Assembly: GCF_035920445.1 (NCBI RefSeq)
Contig: NZ_CP109162.1
Span: forward strand, 8,246,001 to 8,310,000
DNA: 64,000 nucleotides
Direction: 5' to 3'
Origin: Nocardia sp. NBC_01730
GTDB taxonomy: Bacteria; Actinomycetota; Actinomycetes; Mycobacteriales; Mycobacteriaceae
Shown here piece after piece: positions 29,733-39,019 of the stretch. The position numbers and the translations under genes were made by a program. Every line of letters begins with the position of its first letter. The first letter of the stretch is position 1. The notes beneath the pieces were generated by a model. It was not told the DNA's origin and searched no databases. It was given only the letters and a program-made list of their open reading frames with translations.

Positions 29733-30620
29733 CTACTGGCTGGTAAGGTGCGCCTCCAGCCAGCCGACCACGTCGCTGAGCACCTTGTCCTGCTCGGGCT
29801 CGTTGAACACCTCGTGATAGAGGCCTTCGTAGCGGATCACGGTCAGATCCTTCGAGCCCGCGCCCCGCTCGATGAGGTCGGAGCTGGAGGGCTCGGCGAT
29901 CATGTCGGCGGTGCCGTGCAGCACCAGCAGCGGCGCCGTGAGCTTCGACAACCGCCCCTTGACCGTGGTGCTGGCCTTCAGCATCTCGGCGCCGGTGCGG
30001 GCGGGCAGCTTGCCCCGGTAGACCAGCGGATCGTTGTCGTAGGCCGCGACCACCGCGGGATCACGACTGATCTGCGACGAATCCAGTTTCAACACGCCGA
30101 GATTCGGCGCCAGCCTACTCAGCACGGGCGCGAGCAACCGCTGCGCCGGATTGCCGACCGGGATGTCCAGCGGCGGCGCGGACACCACGATGCCCGCGAC
30201 GTCGATCGGCGCGCGGGTGGCCAGGTAGAGCACGATGAGGCTGCCCATCGAGTGCCCGAGGAGGAAGTGCGGCACGTCCGGGTGCTGGCGGCGCGCGATG
30301 TCGAGCATGGCGGCGACATTGTCGGCAACGCCTTCCATCGAGCCGATGTTGGCCTTGCCGCCCGCCGACTTGCCGTGGCCGATGTGGTCGAGCGCGTAGA
30401 CCGCGAAACCCTCGGCCGCCAGACGCTGCCCGACGTGGGTGTAGCGGCCGGAGTGTTCGGCCACGCCGTGCACGAGGACGATCGCGCTCCGCGCCGTGCC
30501 GTCGGGCAGCCACCCGCGCCAGGCCACCCCGCTGCCGGTGCCGTCGAACTCGCCGGACTCGGTGCGGATCGCGGGCAGCCCGGTCGGCGTGGCGTCGTCC
30601 GCCGTGGGCTCGGTGGTCAT
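29733..30620 (-). CDS. Alpha/beta hydrolase, monoacylglycerol-lipase type
   Basis: 295 residues. Oxyanion region LVHGVAEHSGRY, nucleophile elbow GHSMGS, acid in LHGTADMIAEP and catalytic His in LYHEVFNE are all present. The sequence resembles the mycobacterial monoacylglycerol lipase Rv0183. It would release fatty acids from monoglycerides. Its ATG overlaps the stop of the upstream M20 peptidase gene by four bases (30617-30620), a coupled pair. Confidence 0.92.
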   Translation of the reverse strand: MTTEPTADDATPTGLPAIRTESGEFDGTGSGVAWRGWLPDGTARSAIVLVHGVAEHSGRYTHVGQRLAAEGFAVYALDHIGHGKSAGGKANIGSMEGVADNVAAMLDIARRQHPDVPHFLLGHSMGSLIVLYLATRAPIDVAGIVVSAPPLDIPVGNPAQRLLAPVLSRLAPNLGVLKLDSSQISRDPAVVAAYDNDPLVYRGKLPARTGAEMLKASTTVKGRLSKLTAPLLVLHGTADMIAEPSSSDLIERGAGSKDLTVIRYEGLYHEVFNEPEQDKVLSDVVGWLEAHLTSQ

Positions 30621-31993
30621 GCATCGGCTCCTGACGTCGATGGCGCACTGGTCGTAGCTGTTGCGAGCCGCTCGATCAGCCGCCGGTTGAACTCGATGAG
30701 TCGAGCGTAGTTGACCCGGGAGAGCCGCTCGTCGGTTCCATGAATCGATGCCAGGTCGCGTTCGTTCAGCACGATCGGGGCGAAATTACAGCGGGTGCCC
30801 GCCAGATCGTCGTAGTGCCTGGAGTCGGTGGCGCCGGGGACGAGACCGGTGGTCACCGCGATACCGGGGACGATGTCGCGAGCGAGCTCGGCGATCAGGT
30901 CGAAAGTGGGGCCTGGACCGGTGCTGCGCGACGGTTCCGCGGACACGCCGACCAGTTCGAGGCGGACACCCTTGTCGCGCACCACTTTCCGGCAATGATC
31001 CAGCACCGAGGCGACCGAGTCGCCGGGCAGGATGCGGAAGTTCACCAGCGCCTCGGCATGCTGCGGCAGCACATTGGACTTCACCCCGCCGCGGATCACA
31101 GTGGGCGCAGTGGTGGTGCGCACCAGCGCCTCGGTGTGCGGACGGGCCGCCATCACCCGGGTGATCACCGGCGCCGCGACGCCGGCGAGGCCGAGTAGGC
31201 GCCGCCGCGGCTCGGGCATGGCGTGGCGCAGCCGGGCCAGCATGTCCGCGATCACCGGGGTCAGGCGCAGCGGCATCGGATGGTCCTGGATCCGGCCCAC
31301 CGCGCGAGCGAGCCGTCCGACCGCGGTCTGTTTGCCCGGCATGGACGAATGCCCGCCCACCTCGGTGACCGACAGCCGAACCGTCGCGCAGCCTTTCTCG
31401 CCGAGCATGATCGTGGCCACCGGCTGCCGCACGCCGTCGGCGATCCCCTCGGTGATCACGCCGCCCTCGTCGAGCAACAGGTCCGCGCGCACGCCCGCCT
31501 GCCGGAGATGGTCGGCCATGCGCTCGGCGCCATGCCCGCCGAAGACCTCCTCGTCGTGCCCGAACGCCAGATACACGGTGTGCCGGGGCCGGATACCCCC
31601 GGCGAGCGCGGACTCGACCGCCTCCAGGATGGCGACGACGCGGCTCTTGTCGTCGATCGCGCCACGGCCCCAGATGAATTCGTCGTCGACCACCCCCGCG
31701 AACGGCGGATGGGTCCAGCGCTGCGCATCGTCCACGGGCACCACGTCCTGGTGCGCGAGCAGGATGGCGGCGACCCGGCCGGGTTCGCTGCCCGGCCACC
31801 GGTAGAGCCTGCTGTGCCCGAACCGTCGCAGTTCGAGCTCGGCGTGTACCAGCGGGAAGGACTGCTCGAGGTGGACGTCGAGGAGCTCGAACGCGGCTGT
31901 GGCGGCATTCTCCAGGTCCTCCGCGGACACGGTGGCGCAGCGCAGCGCCGCGGCGAGGCGTTCGGCGGTCAGATCGTCTACCGGCTCCGTCAT
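30617..31993 (-). CDS. M20-family metallopeptidase (CPS1-like)
   Basis: 458 residues. Metal ligands of the M20 family are visible: LLAHQDVVP (first His and Asp), WGRGAIDDK (bridging Asp), FGHDEEVFGG (catalytic Glu pair), and a late His in TGLVPGATDSRHY. A dimerisation domain lies at about 215-340 (GEKGCATVRLSVTEVGGHSS). It is predicted to cleave acylated or C-terminal amino acids in the cytosol. Translation of the lipase gene follows directly. Upstream it overlaps a small 50-codon frame. Confidence 0.93.
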   Translation of the reverse strand: MTEPVDDLTAERLAAALRCATVSAEDLENAATAAFELLDVHLEQSFPLVHAELELRRFGHSRLYRWPGSEPGRVAAILLAHQDVVPVDDAQRWTHPPFAGVVDDEFIWGRGAIDDKSRVVAILEAVESALAGGIRPRHTVYLAFGHDEEVFGGHGAERMADHLRQAGVRADLLLDEGGVITEGIADGVRQPVATIMLGEKGCATVRLSVTEVGGHSSMPGKQTAVGRLARAVGRIQDHPMPLRLTPVIADMLARLRHAMPEPRRRLLGLAGVAAPVITRVMAARPHTEALVRTTTAPTVIRGGVKSNVLPQHAEALVNFRILPGDSVASVLDHCRKVVRDKGVRLELVGVSAEPSRSTGPGPTFDLIAELARDIVPGIAVTTGLVPGATDSRHYDDLAGTRCNFAPIVLNERDLASIHGTDERLSRVNYARLIEFNRRLIERLATATTSAPSTSGADA

Positions 31994-32142
31994 TGGTCAC
32001 CGGCGCGCTTCGGCACATTCATGGACACGGTTGCATTGTTCAGCACGCCGGGACCGAGCATGATGGTCATGTCGTTTCGCCACTTCACGATGCCCTCGGT
32101 GACGTCGCCGGGCAGGTCGGGGTTGCGCGTTCCGATCAGCAT
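31990..32142 (-). CDS. Possible 50-residue protein or gene tail
   Basis: Fifty codons (MLIGTRNPDLPGDVTEGIVK to VSMNVPKRAGDQ) overlap the M20 start by ATGA. The composition is protein-like and the coupling suggests a real gene, but the piece may be the remaining C-terminus of a larger lost gene since the frame stays readable for some 12 codons further upstream. Family unknown. Confidence 0.3.
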   Translation of the reverse strand: MLIGTRNPDLPGDVTEGIVKWRNDMTIMLGPGVLNNATVSMNVPKRAGDQ

Positions 32143-32179
32143 GGGCAGCTCGACGCTCGCCGCCTGCTTGTCATCGAGC

Positions 32180-32335
32180 CTATGTCGAATTGATGCCGGG
32201 TGTGACCAGTCCGGATTCGTAGGCGAGCATGACGAGTGGCGAGCGGTCCCGGCCAGGCAGGGTGGCCGGCAGGCGGCTCACATAGGTGCGGGCCGTGGCG
32301 GGGCTGATGTGCGGGCTTGCGCCGATATCATCGAA
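32180..32335 (-). pseudogene. LuxR-type regulator C-terminal fragment
   Basis: Fifty-one open codons end at TAG 32180-32182 and read ISPATARTYVSRLPATLPGR then LVMLAYESGLVTPG, which is the end of a LuxR/NarL helix-turn-helix. An in-frame TAA lies at 32336-32338 and the receiver domain is missing, so this is a remnant of a response regulator. Confidence 0.65.
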
Positions 32336-32451
32336 TTATTTCATATTGCTATGACTGCGTGAACTCTGCCGTGGTTCACCATAATTCGCCTGGTGCCTGC
32401 GGCTGGTCGGCGTATGATCAGCCCAGTGTGAGTGCCCGGGGAGGAATGAGC

Positions 32452-32895
32452 GTGCCGGTGACCGCGGATTGGGAACGGTTCGTGCAAGCGCTGACGCAAT
32501 GTCTCTCGGAGCTCCCTTCGCGCGCGACGCTGATCATCGCGGCGCCGGGTAATCGCTACGTCCAGTTCGTCCAATACGACATCAAATTATCCGCTGAGCT
32601 GGCCGGTAACAACTATTTGACGCAGCCGATCCCGGATGTCGCCGCGCAGGAGTTGCGCGAACTCGGCTGGCACGAGCCGGTGCTGCGGCGCGACACGGAC
32701 AACTGGACCAGAACGCTGTTCTGGCCGATCTCGCCGAGCAGCCTGCTCGCGTTCGCCCGCTCGGTCGCCGTCGGCCTGCGCGACGCCCTCGGCGTCACCA
32801 CCCCGGTGGAGCTGCGCGCCATGGGCTGGACCGAGGCATCCGGGGATCTGGATCTCAGCGTGCTCGGCCCGATCGCCCGCCGCGGCTGGAATTGA
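32452..32895 (+). CDS. TY-Chap (YbjN/chaperone-like) domain protein
   Basis: About 147 residues. I prefer GTG 32452 because GGGGAGGA ends six bases before it; ATG 32446 touches that site and GTG 32428 has none. The body (ALTQCLSELPSRATLIIAAP, RYVQFVQYDIKLSAELAGNN, LRELGWHEPVLRRDTDNW) fits the TY-Chap family, related to type III secretion chaperones and YbjN. Function in actinobacteria is unknown. It is co-oriented with the DUF4191 gene 55 bases downstream. Confidence 0.75.
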   Translation: MPVTADWERFVQALTQCLSELPSRATLIIAAPGNRYVQFVQYDIKLSAELAGNNYLTQPIPDVAAQELRELGWHEPVLRRDTDNWTRTLFWPISPSSLLAFARSVAVGLRDALGVTTPVELRAMGWTEASGDLDLSVLGPIARRGWN

Positions 32896-32950
32896 TCGCG
32901 CCGCTGTCCCGTGGCAAAGCCGGGACTACCTGGGCACTATCCTGAGAGAC

Positions 32951-33685
32951 ATGGCAGCAGGCAAGCCCACCAAGGAAGCGAAGGCCGCGGCGAAAGCGGC
33001 TCGCAAGCAGCAGTCGAAAGAGCGTCGCAGGCAACTCTGGCAGGCGTTCCAGATGCAGCGCAAGGAAGACAAGCTGCTGCTGCCGCTGATGATCGGCGCC
33101 GTGCTCGGCAGCACTGCCGTCTTCGTCGTCATCGGCCTGATCTTCGGGCTGACCTGGTTCCTCGTTCCGCTCGGCGTGGTGCTCGGCGCGTTGCTCGCGT
33201 TCATCATCTTCGGCCGCAGGGTGCAGAAGAGTGTCTACGGCAAGGCCGAGGGCCAGGCGGGCGCCGCGGCCTGGGTGCTGGACAACTTGCAGGGCAAGTG
33301 GCGGGTGAACAACGGCATCGCAGCGACCACGCAGCTGGACGCGGTGCACCGGGTGATCGGCCTGCCCGGCGTGGTGTTGGTCGCCGAGGGCTCCCCGCAG
33401 CGGGTGAAATCGCTTTTGGCCCAGGAAAAGAAGCGTACGGCCCGGCTGATCGGCGACACCCCGATCTATGACGTGGTCATCGGCAACGAGGAGGGCCAGG
33501 TTCCGCTGAAGGAACTGCAGCGCTACCTGACCAAGCTGCCCCGCAACATCGACACCAAGCGCATCGACCTCATCGAGGGCCGGCTATCCGCGCTCAGCTC
33601 GCGCAGCGGGCCCGCGCTGCCGAAGGGCCCGATGCCAGGGGGCGCCAAGATGCGCGGCGTGCAGCGAACCATCCGCAGGCGCTGA
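32951..33685 (+). CDS. DUF4191 membrane protein
   Basis: 244 residues. A Lys/Ala-rich N-terminus (KEAKAAAKAARKQQSKERRR) precedes two adjoining helices (LLPLMIGAVLGSTAVFVVIG; FLVPLGVVLGALLAFIIFG) and a cytosolic domain with VHRVIGLPGVVLVAEGSPQR. This is the DUF4191 family that lies next to RDD and glnA genes in Mycobacterium (Rv2219 region). The ancestral gene order is thus kept here. Function unknown. Confidence 0.92.
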   Translation: MAAGKPTKEAKAAAKAARKQQSKERRRQLWQAFQMQRKEDKLLLPLMIGAVLGSTAVFVVIGLIFGLTWFLVPLGVVLGALLAFIIFGRRVQKSVYGKAEGQAGAAAWVLDNLQGKWRVNNGIAATTQLDAVHRVIGLPGVVLVAEGSPQRVKSLLAQEKKRTARLIGDTPIYDVVIGNEEGQVPLKELQRYLTKLPRNIDTKRIDLIEGRLSALSSRSGPALPKGPMPGGAKMRGVQRTIRRR

Positions 33686-33921
33686 CCCCGACTCCCGGAG
33701 GGGCACGCGTCCCTGCGACACGGATTCTTTGCCTTCTGCTCTATATCTAGCCGGGCTGGCCGACGGCGCGTGTCCTTAGAATGCGCGCCAGGCGAAGACG
33801 CCGAAAGAAGCTACAGCAACAAGCTCGAGCAGGAAGCGGGCAGCGAGCATCATCGGATTCAAGGACACCGGCGCAGCCTATCGGCGTGACCTGGCGTCGA
33901 GCAGGTCCGATGCCAGGTGGT

Positions 33922-34377
33922 TCAGCGGGAGTGCACCAGCGCTGTGCCGGTGGCGCGATCGTGCATCCCACGCCCGTCGGCGTCGGTGAACAACGCGGGC
34001 ACCACGAAGATCAGCAGCACCTGCCTGGCCAGCGCGCGCACGAACCCGACCGGCGCGGGCGCGTCGATGCGGATCGTCCGCAGCCGCAGGAAGTACTGCC
34101 CTGGCGTGAAGCCGAACAGCGTGACCGCGCCGACGCCGATCACGAACCAGATCAGCAACGTCAGGCTCGACGCCGAGCCGCCGCGCACGATCAGCGCCGC
34201 GATGCCGAGCGCGATCAACCAGTCCACGAACAGGGCGGCGATGCGGCGGCCCATGCCCGCCAGCGAGCCCGCTCCGGTCTTCGGCAGGCCGAGGTGTTCA
34301 CCGGGGAACTCGGAGGTTGCCGGCTCTCCGGAGTCGGCTGAAGGTCCGGAGAGCCAGGATCCGGTGATGCGTGCCAT
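33922..34377 (-). CDS. RDD-family membrane protein
   Basis: 151 residues from the ATG at 34375-34377. The RDD signature appears in GMGRRIAALFVDWLIALGIA (Arg-Asp pair), a second helix LTLLIWFVIGVGAVTLFG and a third segment LARQVLLIFVVPALFTDADG with RGMHDRATGT. RDD proteins sit in the membrane and may exchange ions. It lies between DUF4191 and glnA on the opposite strand, as in mycobacteria. The open frame continues antisense through glnA but that extension is not coding. Confidence 0.9.
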   Translation of the reverse strand: MARITGSWLSGPSADSGEPATSEFPGEHLGLPKTGAGSLAGMGRRIAALFVDWLIALGIAALIVRGGSASSLTLLIWFVIGVGAVTLFGFTPGQYFLRLRTIRIDAPAPVGFVRALARQVLLIFVVPALFTDADGRGMHDRATGTALVHSR

Positions 34378-34629
34378 GCACCCCAGAATAGGCGCGCCCG
34401 GTCGGCCGCCCGGCACCGCATAAGTGGACTTCAGGTCGCCGCGTACCTCGGCCGATAGCAGGACTACCATGCAGTTCGAGCCAGGGTGGCCATCGCCACT
34501 CGGCCAGGCGTACGCGTAACACTGGCGAAACACAGCCTTGACTGCAGGGAAACACGGCATCCATACCGTCTGGTCGCGACGAACCCATGCAATCGACACT
34601 GGCTGGGAACCGATCCGTAAGGAGAACAA

Positions 34630-36066
34630 GTGACGTTCAGCACGGCCGACGAGGTCATCAAATACATCGCTGACGAGGACATCGAGTACATCGACATCCG
34701 ATTCAGCGATCTTCCCGGTGTTCAGCAGCACTTCTCGATCCCCGGGAAGGCTTTTACCACCGACCTCGCCGAGGAAGGGCTGGCGTTCGACGGCTCCTCT
34801 GTCCGTGGGTTCCAGTCGATCGACGAGTCGGACATGCTGCTGCTGCCCGACTTCAGCACCGCGCGTGTCGACCCGTTCCGTGCCGCCAAGACGCTGAACC
34901 TCAACTTCTTCGTGCACGACCCGTTCACCCGTGAGGCCTACAGCCGCGACCCGCGCAACATCGCGCGCAAGGCGGAGGAGTACCTGCGTTCGACCGGCAT
35001 CGCCGACACGGCGTACTTCGGTCCAGAGGCGGAGTTCTACATCTTCGACTCGATCCGCTACGACTCGGCCATGAACGGCGCCTTCTACGAGATCGAGTCG
35101 ATCTCGGGCTCCTGGAACACCGGCGCGAAGTTCAATCCGGACGGCACCCCGAACCGCGGCTACAAGGTCCGCAACAAGGGTGGTTACTTCCCGGTCGCCC
35201 CGTACGACCACTACGTCGACCTGCGCGACAAGATCTCGACCAACCTGCAGAACTCCGGCTTCGAACTGGAGCGTGGCCACCACGAGGTCGGCACCGCCGG
35301 TCAGGCCGAGATCAACTACCGGTTCAACACCCTGTTGCACGCCGCCGACGACCTGCAGCTGTTCAAGTACATCGTCAAGAACACCGCGTGGGCCGAGGGC
35401 AAGACCGTTACCTTTATGCCGAAGCCGCTCTTCGGTGACAACGGCTCGGGCATGCACGTGCACCAGTCGCTGTGGAAGGACGGCAAGCCGTTGTTCCATG
35501 ACGAGTCCGGCTACGGTGGGCTGTCGGATATCGCGCGCCACTACATCGGCGGCATTCTGCACCATGCGCCGTCGCTGCTGGCCTTCACGAACCCGACCGT
35601 GAACTCCTACCACCGCCTGGTCCCGGGCTACGAGGCCCCGATCAACCTGGTGTACTCGCAGCGCAATCGTTCTGCCGCGGTGCGTATCCCGGTCACCGGG
35701 AACAACCCGAAGGCCAAGCGCATCGAGTTCCGCGCGCCGGACTCCTCGGGCAACCCTTACCTGGCCTTCACCGCCATGCTGATGGCCGGCTTGGACGGCA
35801 TCAAGAAGAAGATCGAGCCGATGGCCCCGGTCGACAAGGACCTCTACGAGCTCCCGCCGGAGGAGGCCAAGAACATCCCGCAGGCTCCCACCAGCCTGGC
35901 CTCGGTCATCGACCGCCTGGAGCAGGACCACGACTACCTCACCGAAGGCAACGTCTTCACCGAGGACCTGATCGAAACCTGGATCACCCTCAAGCGTGAA
36001 GGTGAGATCGCGCCGGTGAACCTGCGTCCGCACCCGTACGAGTTCGAGCTGTACTTCGACGTGTAA
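34630..36066 (+). CDS. glnA: Glutamine synthetase, type I
   Basis: 478 residues from GTG 34630, with AAGGAGAACAA just upstream. All GSI signatures are visible: [12 protein letters not shown] (flap region), [13 protein letters not shown] (metal site), [19 protein letters not shown] (ATP/ammonia site), and [14 protein letters not shown], where Tyr406 is the residue that GlnE adenylylates in the family. The enzyme makes glutamine from glutamate, ammonia and ATP as a cytosolic dodecamer. The gene is complete. An internal 486-base stretch (35298-35783) recurs at 36977-37463. Confidence 0.98.
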   Translation: MTFSTADEVIKYIADEDIEYIDIRFSDLPGVQQHFSIPGKAFTTDLAEEGLAFDGSSVRGFQSIDESDMLLLPDFSTARVDPFRAAKTLNLNFFVHDPFTREAYSRDPRNIARKAEEYLRSTGIADTAYFGPEAEFYIFDSIRYDSAMNGAFYEIESISGSWNTGAKFNPDGTPNRGYKVRNKGGYFPVAPYDHYVDLRDKISTNLQNSGFELERGHHEVGTAGQAEINYRFNTLLHAADDLQLFKYIVKNTAWAEGKTVTFMPKPLFGDNGSGMHVHQSLWKDGKPLFHDESGYGGLSDIARHYIGGILHHAPSLLAFTNPTVNSYHRLVPGYEAPINLVYSQRNRSAAVRIPVTGNNPKAKRIEFRAPDSSGNPYLAFTAMLMAGLDGIKKKIEPMAPVDKDLYELPPEEAKNIPQAPTSLASVIDRLEQDHDYLTEGNVFTEDLIETWITLKREGEIAPVNLRPHPYEFELYFDV

Positions 36067-36089
36067 GTCGTTGTAGCGCCAGACGTTTC

Positions 36090-36123
36090 GAGCCCTCTCG
36101 CACCGACCGGTGCGAGGGGGCTC
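36090..36123 (+). terminator. glnA terminator
   Basis: A hairpin with arms GAGCCC(t)CTCGCACC and GGTGCGAGGGGGCTC around GACC follows glnA by 24 bases. The arms pair almost fully. No clear T-run. Confidence 0.8.
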
Positions 36124-36192
36124 GTCCCGTTCGTTGGGCTGGTCCGTTGCTGGTCGTAGCCGCAATCTCGGCGGTAACCCCGAGAAGTGCGA

Positions 36193-36210
36193 TATAATAT
36201 TTCTGTTATA
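36193..36210 (+). promoter_or_regulatory. Promoter/operator of the HigBA-like module
   Basis: A perfect -10 box TATAAT (36193-36198) overlaps an inverted repeat TATAA-N8-TTATA. It lies 22 bases before the GTG of the toxin gene and would be covered by the antitoxin for autorepression. Confidence 0.6.
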
Positions 36211-36219
36211 CTTCAGCCG

Positions 36220-36585
36220 GTGACCTGGGAGATCAGTCTTCATCCGGAGGTGGAGTCGTGGTACTTGGCGATTTGTGCTGGCGATCCGGAAACGGGTGAT
36301 CTGATCGAAGATGCGCTCGTTCAACTGGTGGTCGAAGGTCCTGCGGCCGGTCGTCCGCTTGTCGACCGGATCAAGGGCAGCCGGTATCACAACATGAAGG
36401 AACTGAGACCTCCATCCGCTGGAACCACTGAGGTGCGCATGCTCTTCGCGTTCGACCCAGCCAGGGAGGCGATTGTTCTCGTCGCTGGTGACAAGTCCGG
36501 AAACTGGCAGCGATGGTATCGCGACGCGATCCCGTTGGCCGATGAGCGCTTTAGCGACCACTTGGAAGCGTTGAAGGAGAAGTGA
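36220..36585 (+). CDS. HigB/RelE-like toxin
   Basis: 121 residues from GTG 36220; the longer frame from 36187 would run through the -10 box. The sequence matches the RelE/HigB (phage Gp49-related) group: PLVDRIKGSRYHNMKELRPP, then VRMLFAFDPAREAIVLVAGDKSG-type strands and a Trp/Arg-rich end (NWQRWYRDAIPLADERF). Such toxins cleave mRNA on the ribosome. It overlaps the antitoxin gene (TGATG). Unlike the toxin at 19938 it is full length. Confidence 0.88.
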   Translation: MTWEISLHPEVESWYLAICAGDPETGDLIEDALVQLVVEGPAAGRPLVDRIKGSRYHNMKELRPPSAGTTEVRMLFAFDPAREAIVLVAGDKSGNWQRWYRDAIPLADERFSDHLEALKEK

Positions 36586-36917
36586 TGAGCACGAAGTACA
36601 CGAAGTGGAGCGAGGTCAAGGCGAAGGCGCGCGAACTCGACCCGCGAACCGAGGATGAGCGCGCAGCGGGTGTCGCGCGGGCGCGTGGCCGACGCGAATC
36701 GTATGTGCGCGGTCATCAACTGGCCGAGATTCGCAAGGCGATCGGGCTCACTCAGACGGAACTGGCCGGATTGCTGGATGTCTCGCAAGCGCGGATCTCG
36801 AAGATCGAGAGTGGAGAGATCGCGGGTATCGACACCATCCGGGCCTATGTTGCGGCACTGGGCGGGAAGGTGGACGTCGTCGTCACGCTGGGCGATCGCA
36901 CCTGGAAGGTCGCTTGA
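36582..36917 (+). CDS. HigA-like XRE antitoxin
   Basis: 111 residues starting at GTG 36582 or ATG 36585. A helix-turn-helix (IGLTQTELAGLLDVSQARIS) lies in the second half, after a Lys/Arg-rich N-terminus, and the end is a short strand segment (VDVVVTLGDRTWKVA), usual for HigA partners of this toxin type. It is expected to bind the toxin and repress the promoter at 36193. Confidence 0.9.
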   Translation: MMSTKYTKWSEVKAKARELDPRTEDERAAGVARARGRRESYVRGHQLAEIRKAIGLTQTELAGLLDVSQARISKIESGEIAGIDTIRAYVAALGGKVDVVVTLGDRTWKVA

Positions 36918-36976
36918 GAGCCGTAAACCAGCTGCGATCATAGCCGAAGACATCCGGCCGGGGCGTCTCTCCGGAG

Positions 36977-37463
36977 CGGTCAGGCCGAGATCAACTACCG
37001 GTTCAACACCCTGTTGCACGCCGCCGACGACCTGCAGCTGTTCAAGTACATCGTCAAGAACACCGCGTGGGCCGAGGGCAAGACCGTTACCTTTATGCCG
37101 AAGCCGCTCTTCGGTGACAACGGCTCGGGCATGCACGTGCACCAGTCGCTGTGGAAGGACGGCAAGCCGTTGTTCCATGACGAGTCCGGCTACGGTGGGC
37201 TGTCGGATATCGCGCGCCACTACATCGGCGGCATTCTGCACCATGCGCCGTCGCTGCTGGCCTTCACGAACCCGACCGTGAACTCCTACCACCGCCTGGT
37301 CCCGGGCTACGAGGCCCCGATCAACCTGGTGTACTCGCAGCGCAACCGTTCTGCCGCGGTTCGTATCCCGGTCACCGGGAACAACCCGAAGGCCAAGCGC
37401 ATCGAGTTCCGCGCGCCGGACTCCTCGGGCAACCCTTACCTGGCCCTTCACCGCCATGCTGAT
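36977..37463 (+). pseudogene. Internal fragment of glnA, duplicated
   Basis: 487 bases copy 35298-35783 of glnA with two substitutions (35667 T to C, 35682 G to T) and one inserted C near 37446. It codes for about residues 223-384 of glutamine synthetase (including [19 protein letters not shown]) with neither start nor end. Similarity stops abruptly on both sides. The HigBA-like module lies exactly between the two copies. Confidence 0.97.
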
Positions 37464-37505
37464 TGGCGGCTCACGGCTCCTGTAGGGCATCCAGCCACTC
37501 ACGTA

Positions 37506-38531
37506 CTACGCGGTACTCCATGTGGGTGTGCCGTAGACGTTGAGTTTGTCGACGCCGTGGTCTACAGAGAAGCCCAGTCCGACTGCTGAGTAACGCCAGG
37601 TCGCCCCACACGATTCTGCTGCCCGGGCGAGGGCGTCGACGGCATGGGTGGTGCCGTGGTGCCGGGAGGCGAGTTCGCACACGAGCCTGGTCAGGTCGTC
37701 GCGTTGCCTTGCGCCCAGGGAAAGCCCGAAGCCAGGGGCACCTGCCCCGCGTGCACAGCAGACGAATAAGTCGTGCTGATGGAGTTCGTCCGCGTCGACG
37801 CCACACCGAACGAACTCGGACAGCACTTCCCATGCCGGATCACCGAAGTATTGGGCCAGTTTCATCGGCACGGCGACGTCGTCGTACCGGGCCTTCAGGT
37901 AGATCTTGTGGTTCACGTCGCCGCGCGCGTCCACCTCAATCGCGGCACCAACAGGAGTAATGAGCTTCTCGTGGTCGGGTACGGACGCCAATCCGGCGAA
38001 CCCGGGCCATTCACTGCACAACCGGCGCAGCGCCCCCGGCACGATCTTCAGACCGCCGTACACCTTGAGACGGGCTGCATGATGTGGCGCTGCGGCATGA
38101 TGGACAACCCCTATCCACGTGGCGGAGCGATGTCGCGCCGCGACTTTCGCGGGATCGGGATACAGCGTCGCGACGAAGGACTGCAGCATGTCGGCGACCG
38201 TCTTATCTCCGTTCGGCAACCATGCGACGAGATCCCGGAGTGCCGCGAGTTGAGCGGCGATGCGAGAGCCGAACTCCGTCTCCTGCGTCGCGGTCTCAGT
38301 GATATAGCGAACGGCAGGCGTGAACTTCCCTCGGCCACCGGTCACACTGGCTTCGAACGGAATACCGGAGATGGTCAGCATGCTGGCTCGGTGTCCATCC
38401 GGCCCTCGCGCGGCCAGCTGTCCGCCACAGGCGCGTCCCACCATGGCGTGCATGGGTGCTGGATCACAACGCAGCGTCAACCGCTCGGCCAAGTCGACCA
38501 GGAATTCTCCGGCGGCTCCAGACATAACCAT
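37506..38531 (-). CDS. Candidate ABBA-fold (DMATS-like) prenyltransferase
   Basis: 341 residues. Recurrent strand-type motifs typical of ABBA aromatic prenyltransferases are seen: [10 protein letters not shown] followed by [16 protein letters not shown] (compare the G-x-PFE and E-P strands of DMATS), [25 protein letters not shown] and the final [11 protein letters not shown]. The K-x-Y repeats would line the diphosphate-binding barrel. The family attaches prenyl groups to aromatic side chains or small aromatics. It begins two bases after the stop of a 71-residue peptide gene, so the two are coupled and the peptide may be a substrate or partner. The assignment rests on motif resemblance only; an unknown family is the alternative. 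Confidence 0.5.
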   Translation of the reverse strand: MVMSGAAGEFLVDLAERLTLRCDPAPMHAMVGRACGGQLAARGPDGHRASMLTISGIPFEASVTGGRGKFTPAVRYITETATQETEFGSRIAAQLAALRDLVAWLPNGDKTVADMLQSFVATLYPDPAKVAARHRSATWIGVVHHAAAPHHAARLKVYGGLKIVPGALRRLCSEWPGFAGLASVPDHEKLITPVGAAIEVDARGDVNHKIYLKARYDDVAVPMKLAQYFGDPAWEVLSEFVRCGVDADELHQHDLFVCCARGAGAPGFGLSLGARQRDDLTRLVCELASRHHGTTHAVDALARAAESCGATWRYSAVGLGFSVDHGVDKLNVYGTPTWSTA

Positions 38532-38533
38532 CG

Positions 38534-38749
38534 TCAGGATTGTCCGGTGGGGACGGGGGCTGCGGGCGTCGCGCCCGGGGCGGCGGGTGTATTGAGAGGG
38601 GTCGATGGAATGGTCGGCGCGCCATGGTCGCCCGCGGTGTCCGGTGCGGACTGGTCGAGCTCGGTCGAATGCAGAAACCCTTGGAAGGCACCGAAGTCGG
38701 CCCGGCCCTGCGGATTGACATTCTTACCCATACCGACAAACTCTCTCAT
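38534..38749 (-). CDS. Small Pro/Ala/Thr-rich peptide coupled to the prenyltransferase
   Basis: 71 residues from ATG 38747-38749 (65 if ATG 38731 is used). The N-terminal part reads MGKNVNPQGRADFGAFQGFL; the C-terminal 25 residues are Pro/Ala/Thr repeats ending PAAPVPTGQS. There is no signal peptide. The stop TGA is followed after two bases by the ATG of the prenyltransferase-like gene. A leader-core precursor peptide is possible, but it has no Trp or Tyr that would be an obvious prenyl acceptor, so an accessory or regulatory peptide is also possible. Confidence 0.5.
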   Translation of the reverse strand: MREFVGMGKNVNPQGRADFGAFQGFLHSTELDQSAPDTAGDHGAPTIPSTPLNTPAAPGATPAAPVPTGQS

Positions 38750-39019
38750 TCCGACCGACGTGCCCAATCTTTCGCATCCCCATCGCTGGGGACAGCGCAT
38801 GTGTGTCGCTGGCCTGCCTCGGCGCGGCATACGCCGCTATCGGCTACAGGCGCGACTTTCGCGGGGACACGCCTGGGCGCCCGCGTACGCCACCGGTGAC
38901 TGTCTCCATCGGTGTCTCGTTGCCGTCTGTACCGTTGGTCGCGGTGGACCTCAGCTGCGCCGATGTATCCTGGCGGCATTTCGCCTCTTGGTCGGGATCC
39001 GAGATAGAAAGCGGGTGTC
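38750..39019. promoter_or_regulatory. Divergent region of the peptide/toroid locus
   Basis: 270 bases between divergent genes, expected to carry both promoters. No palindrome or consensus promoter was evident. Confidence 0.3.

Noticed and set aside
34378..36561. Long minus-strand open frame extending the RDD gene through the antisense of glnA
   Set aside because: It lies wholly opposite glnA and reflects GC-rich third positions; the RDD domain starts at 34377.
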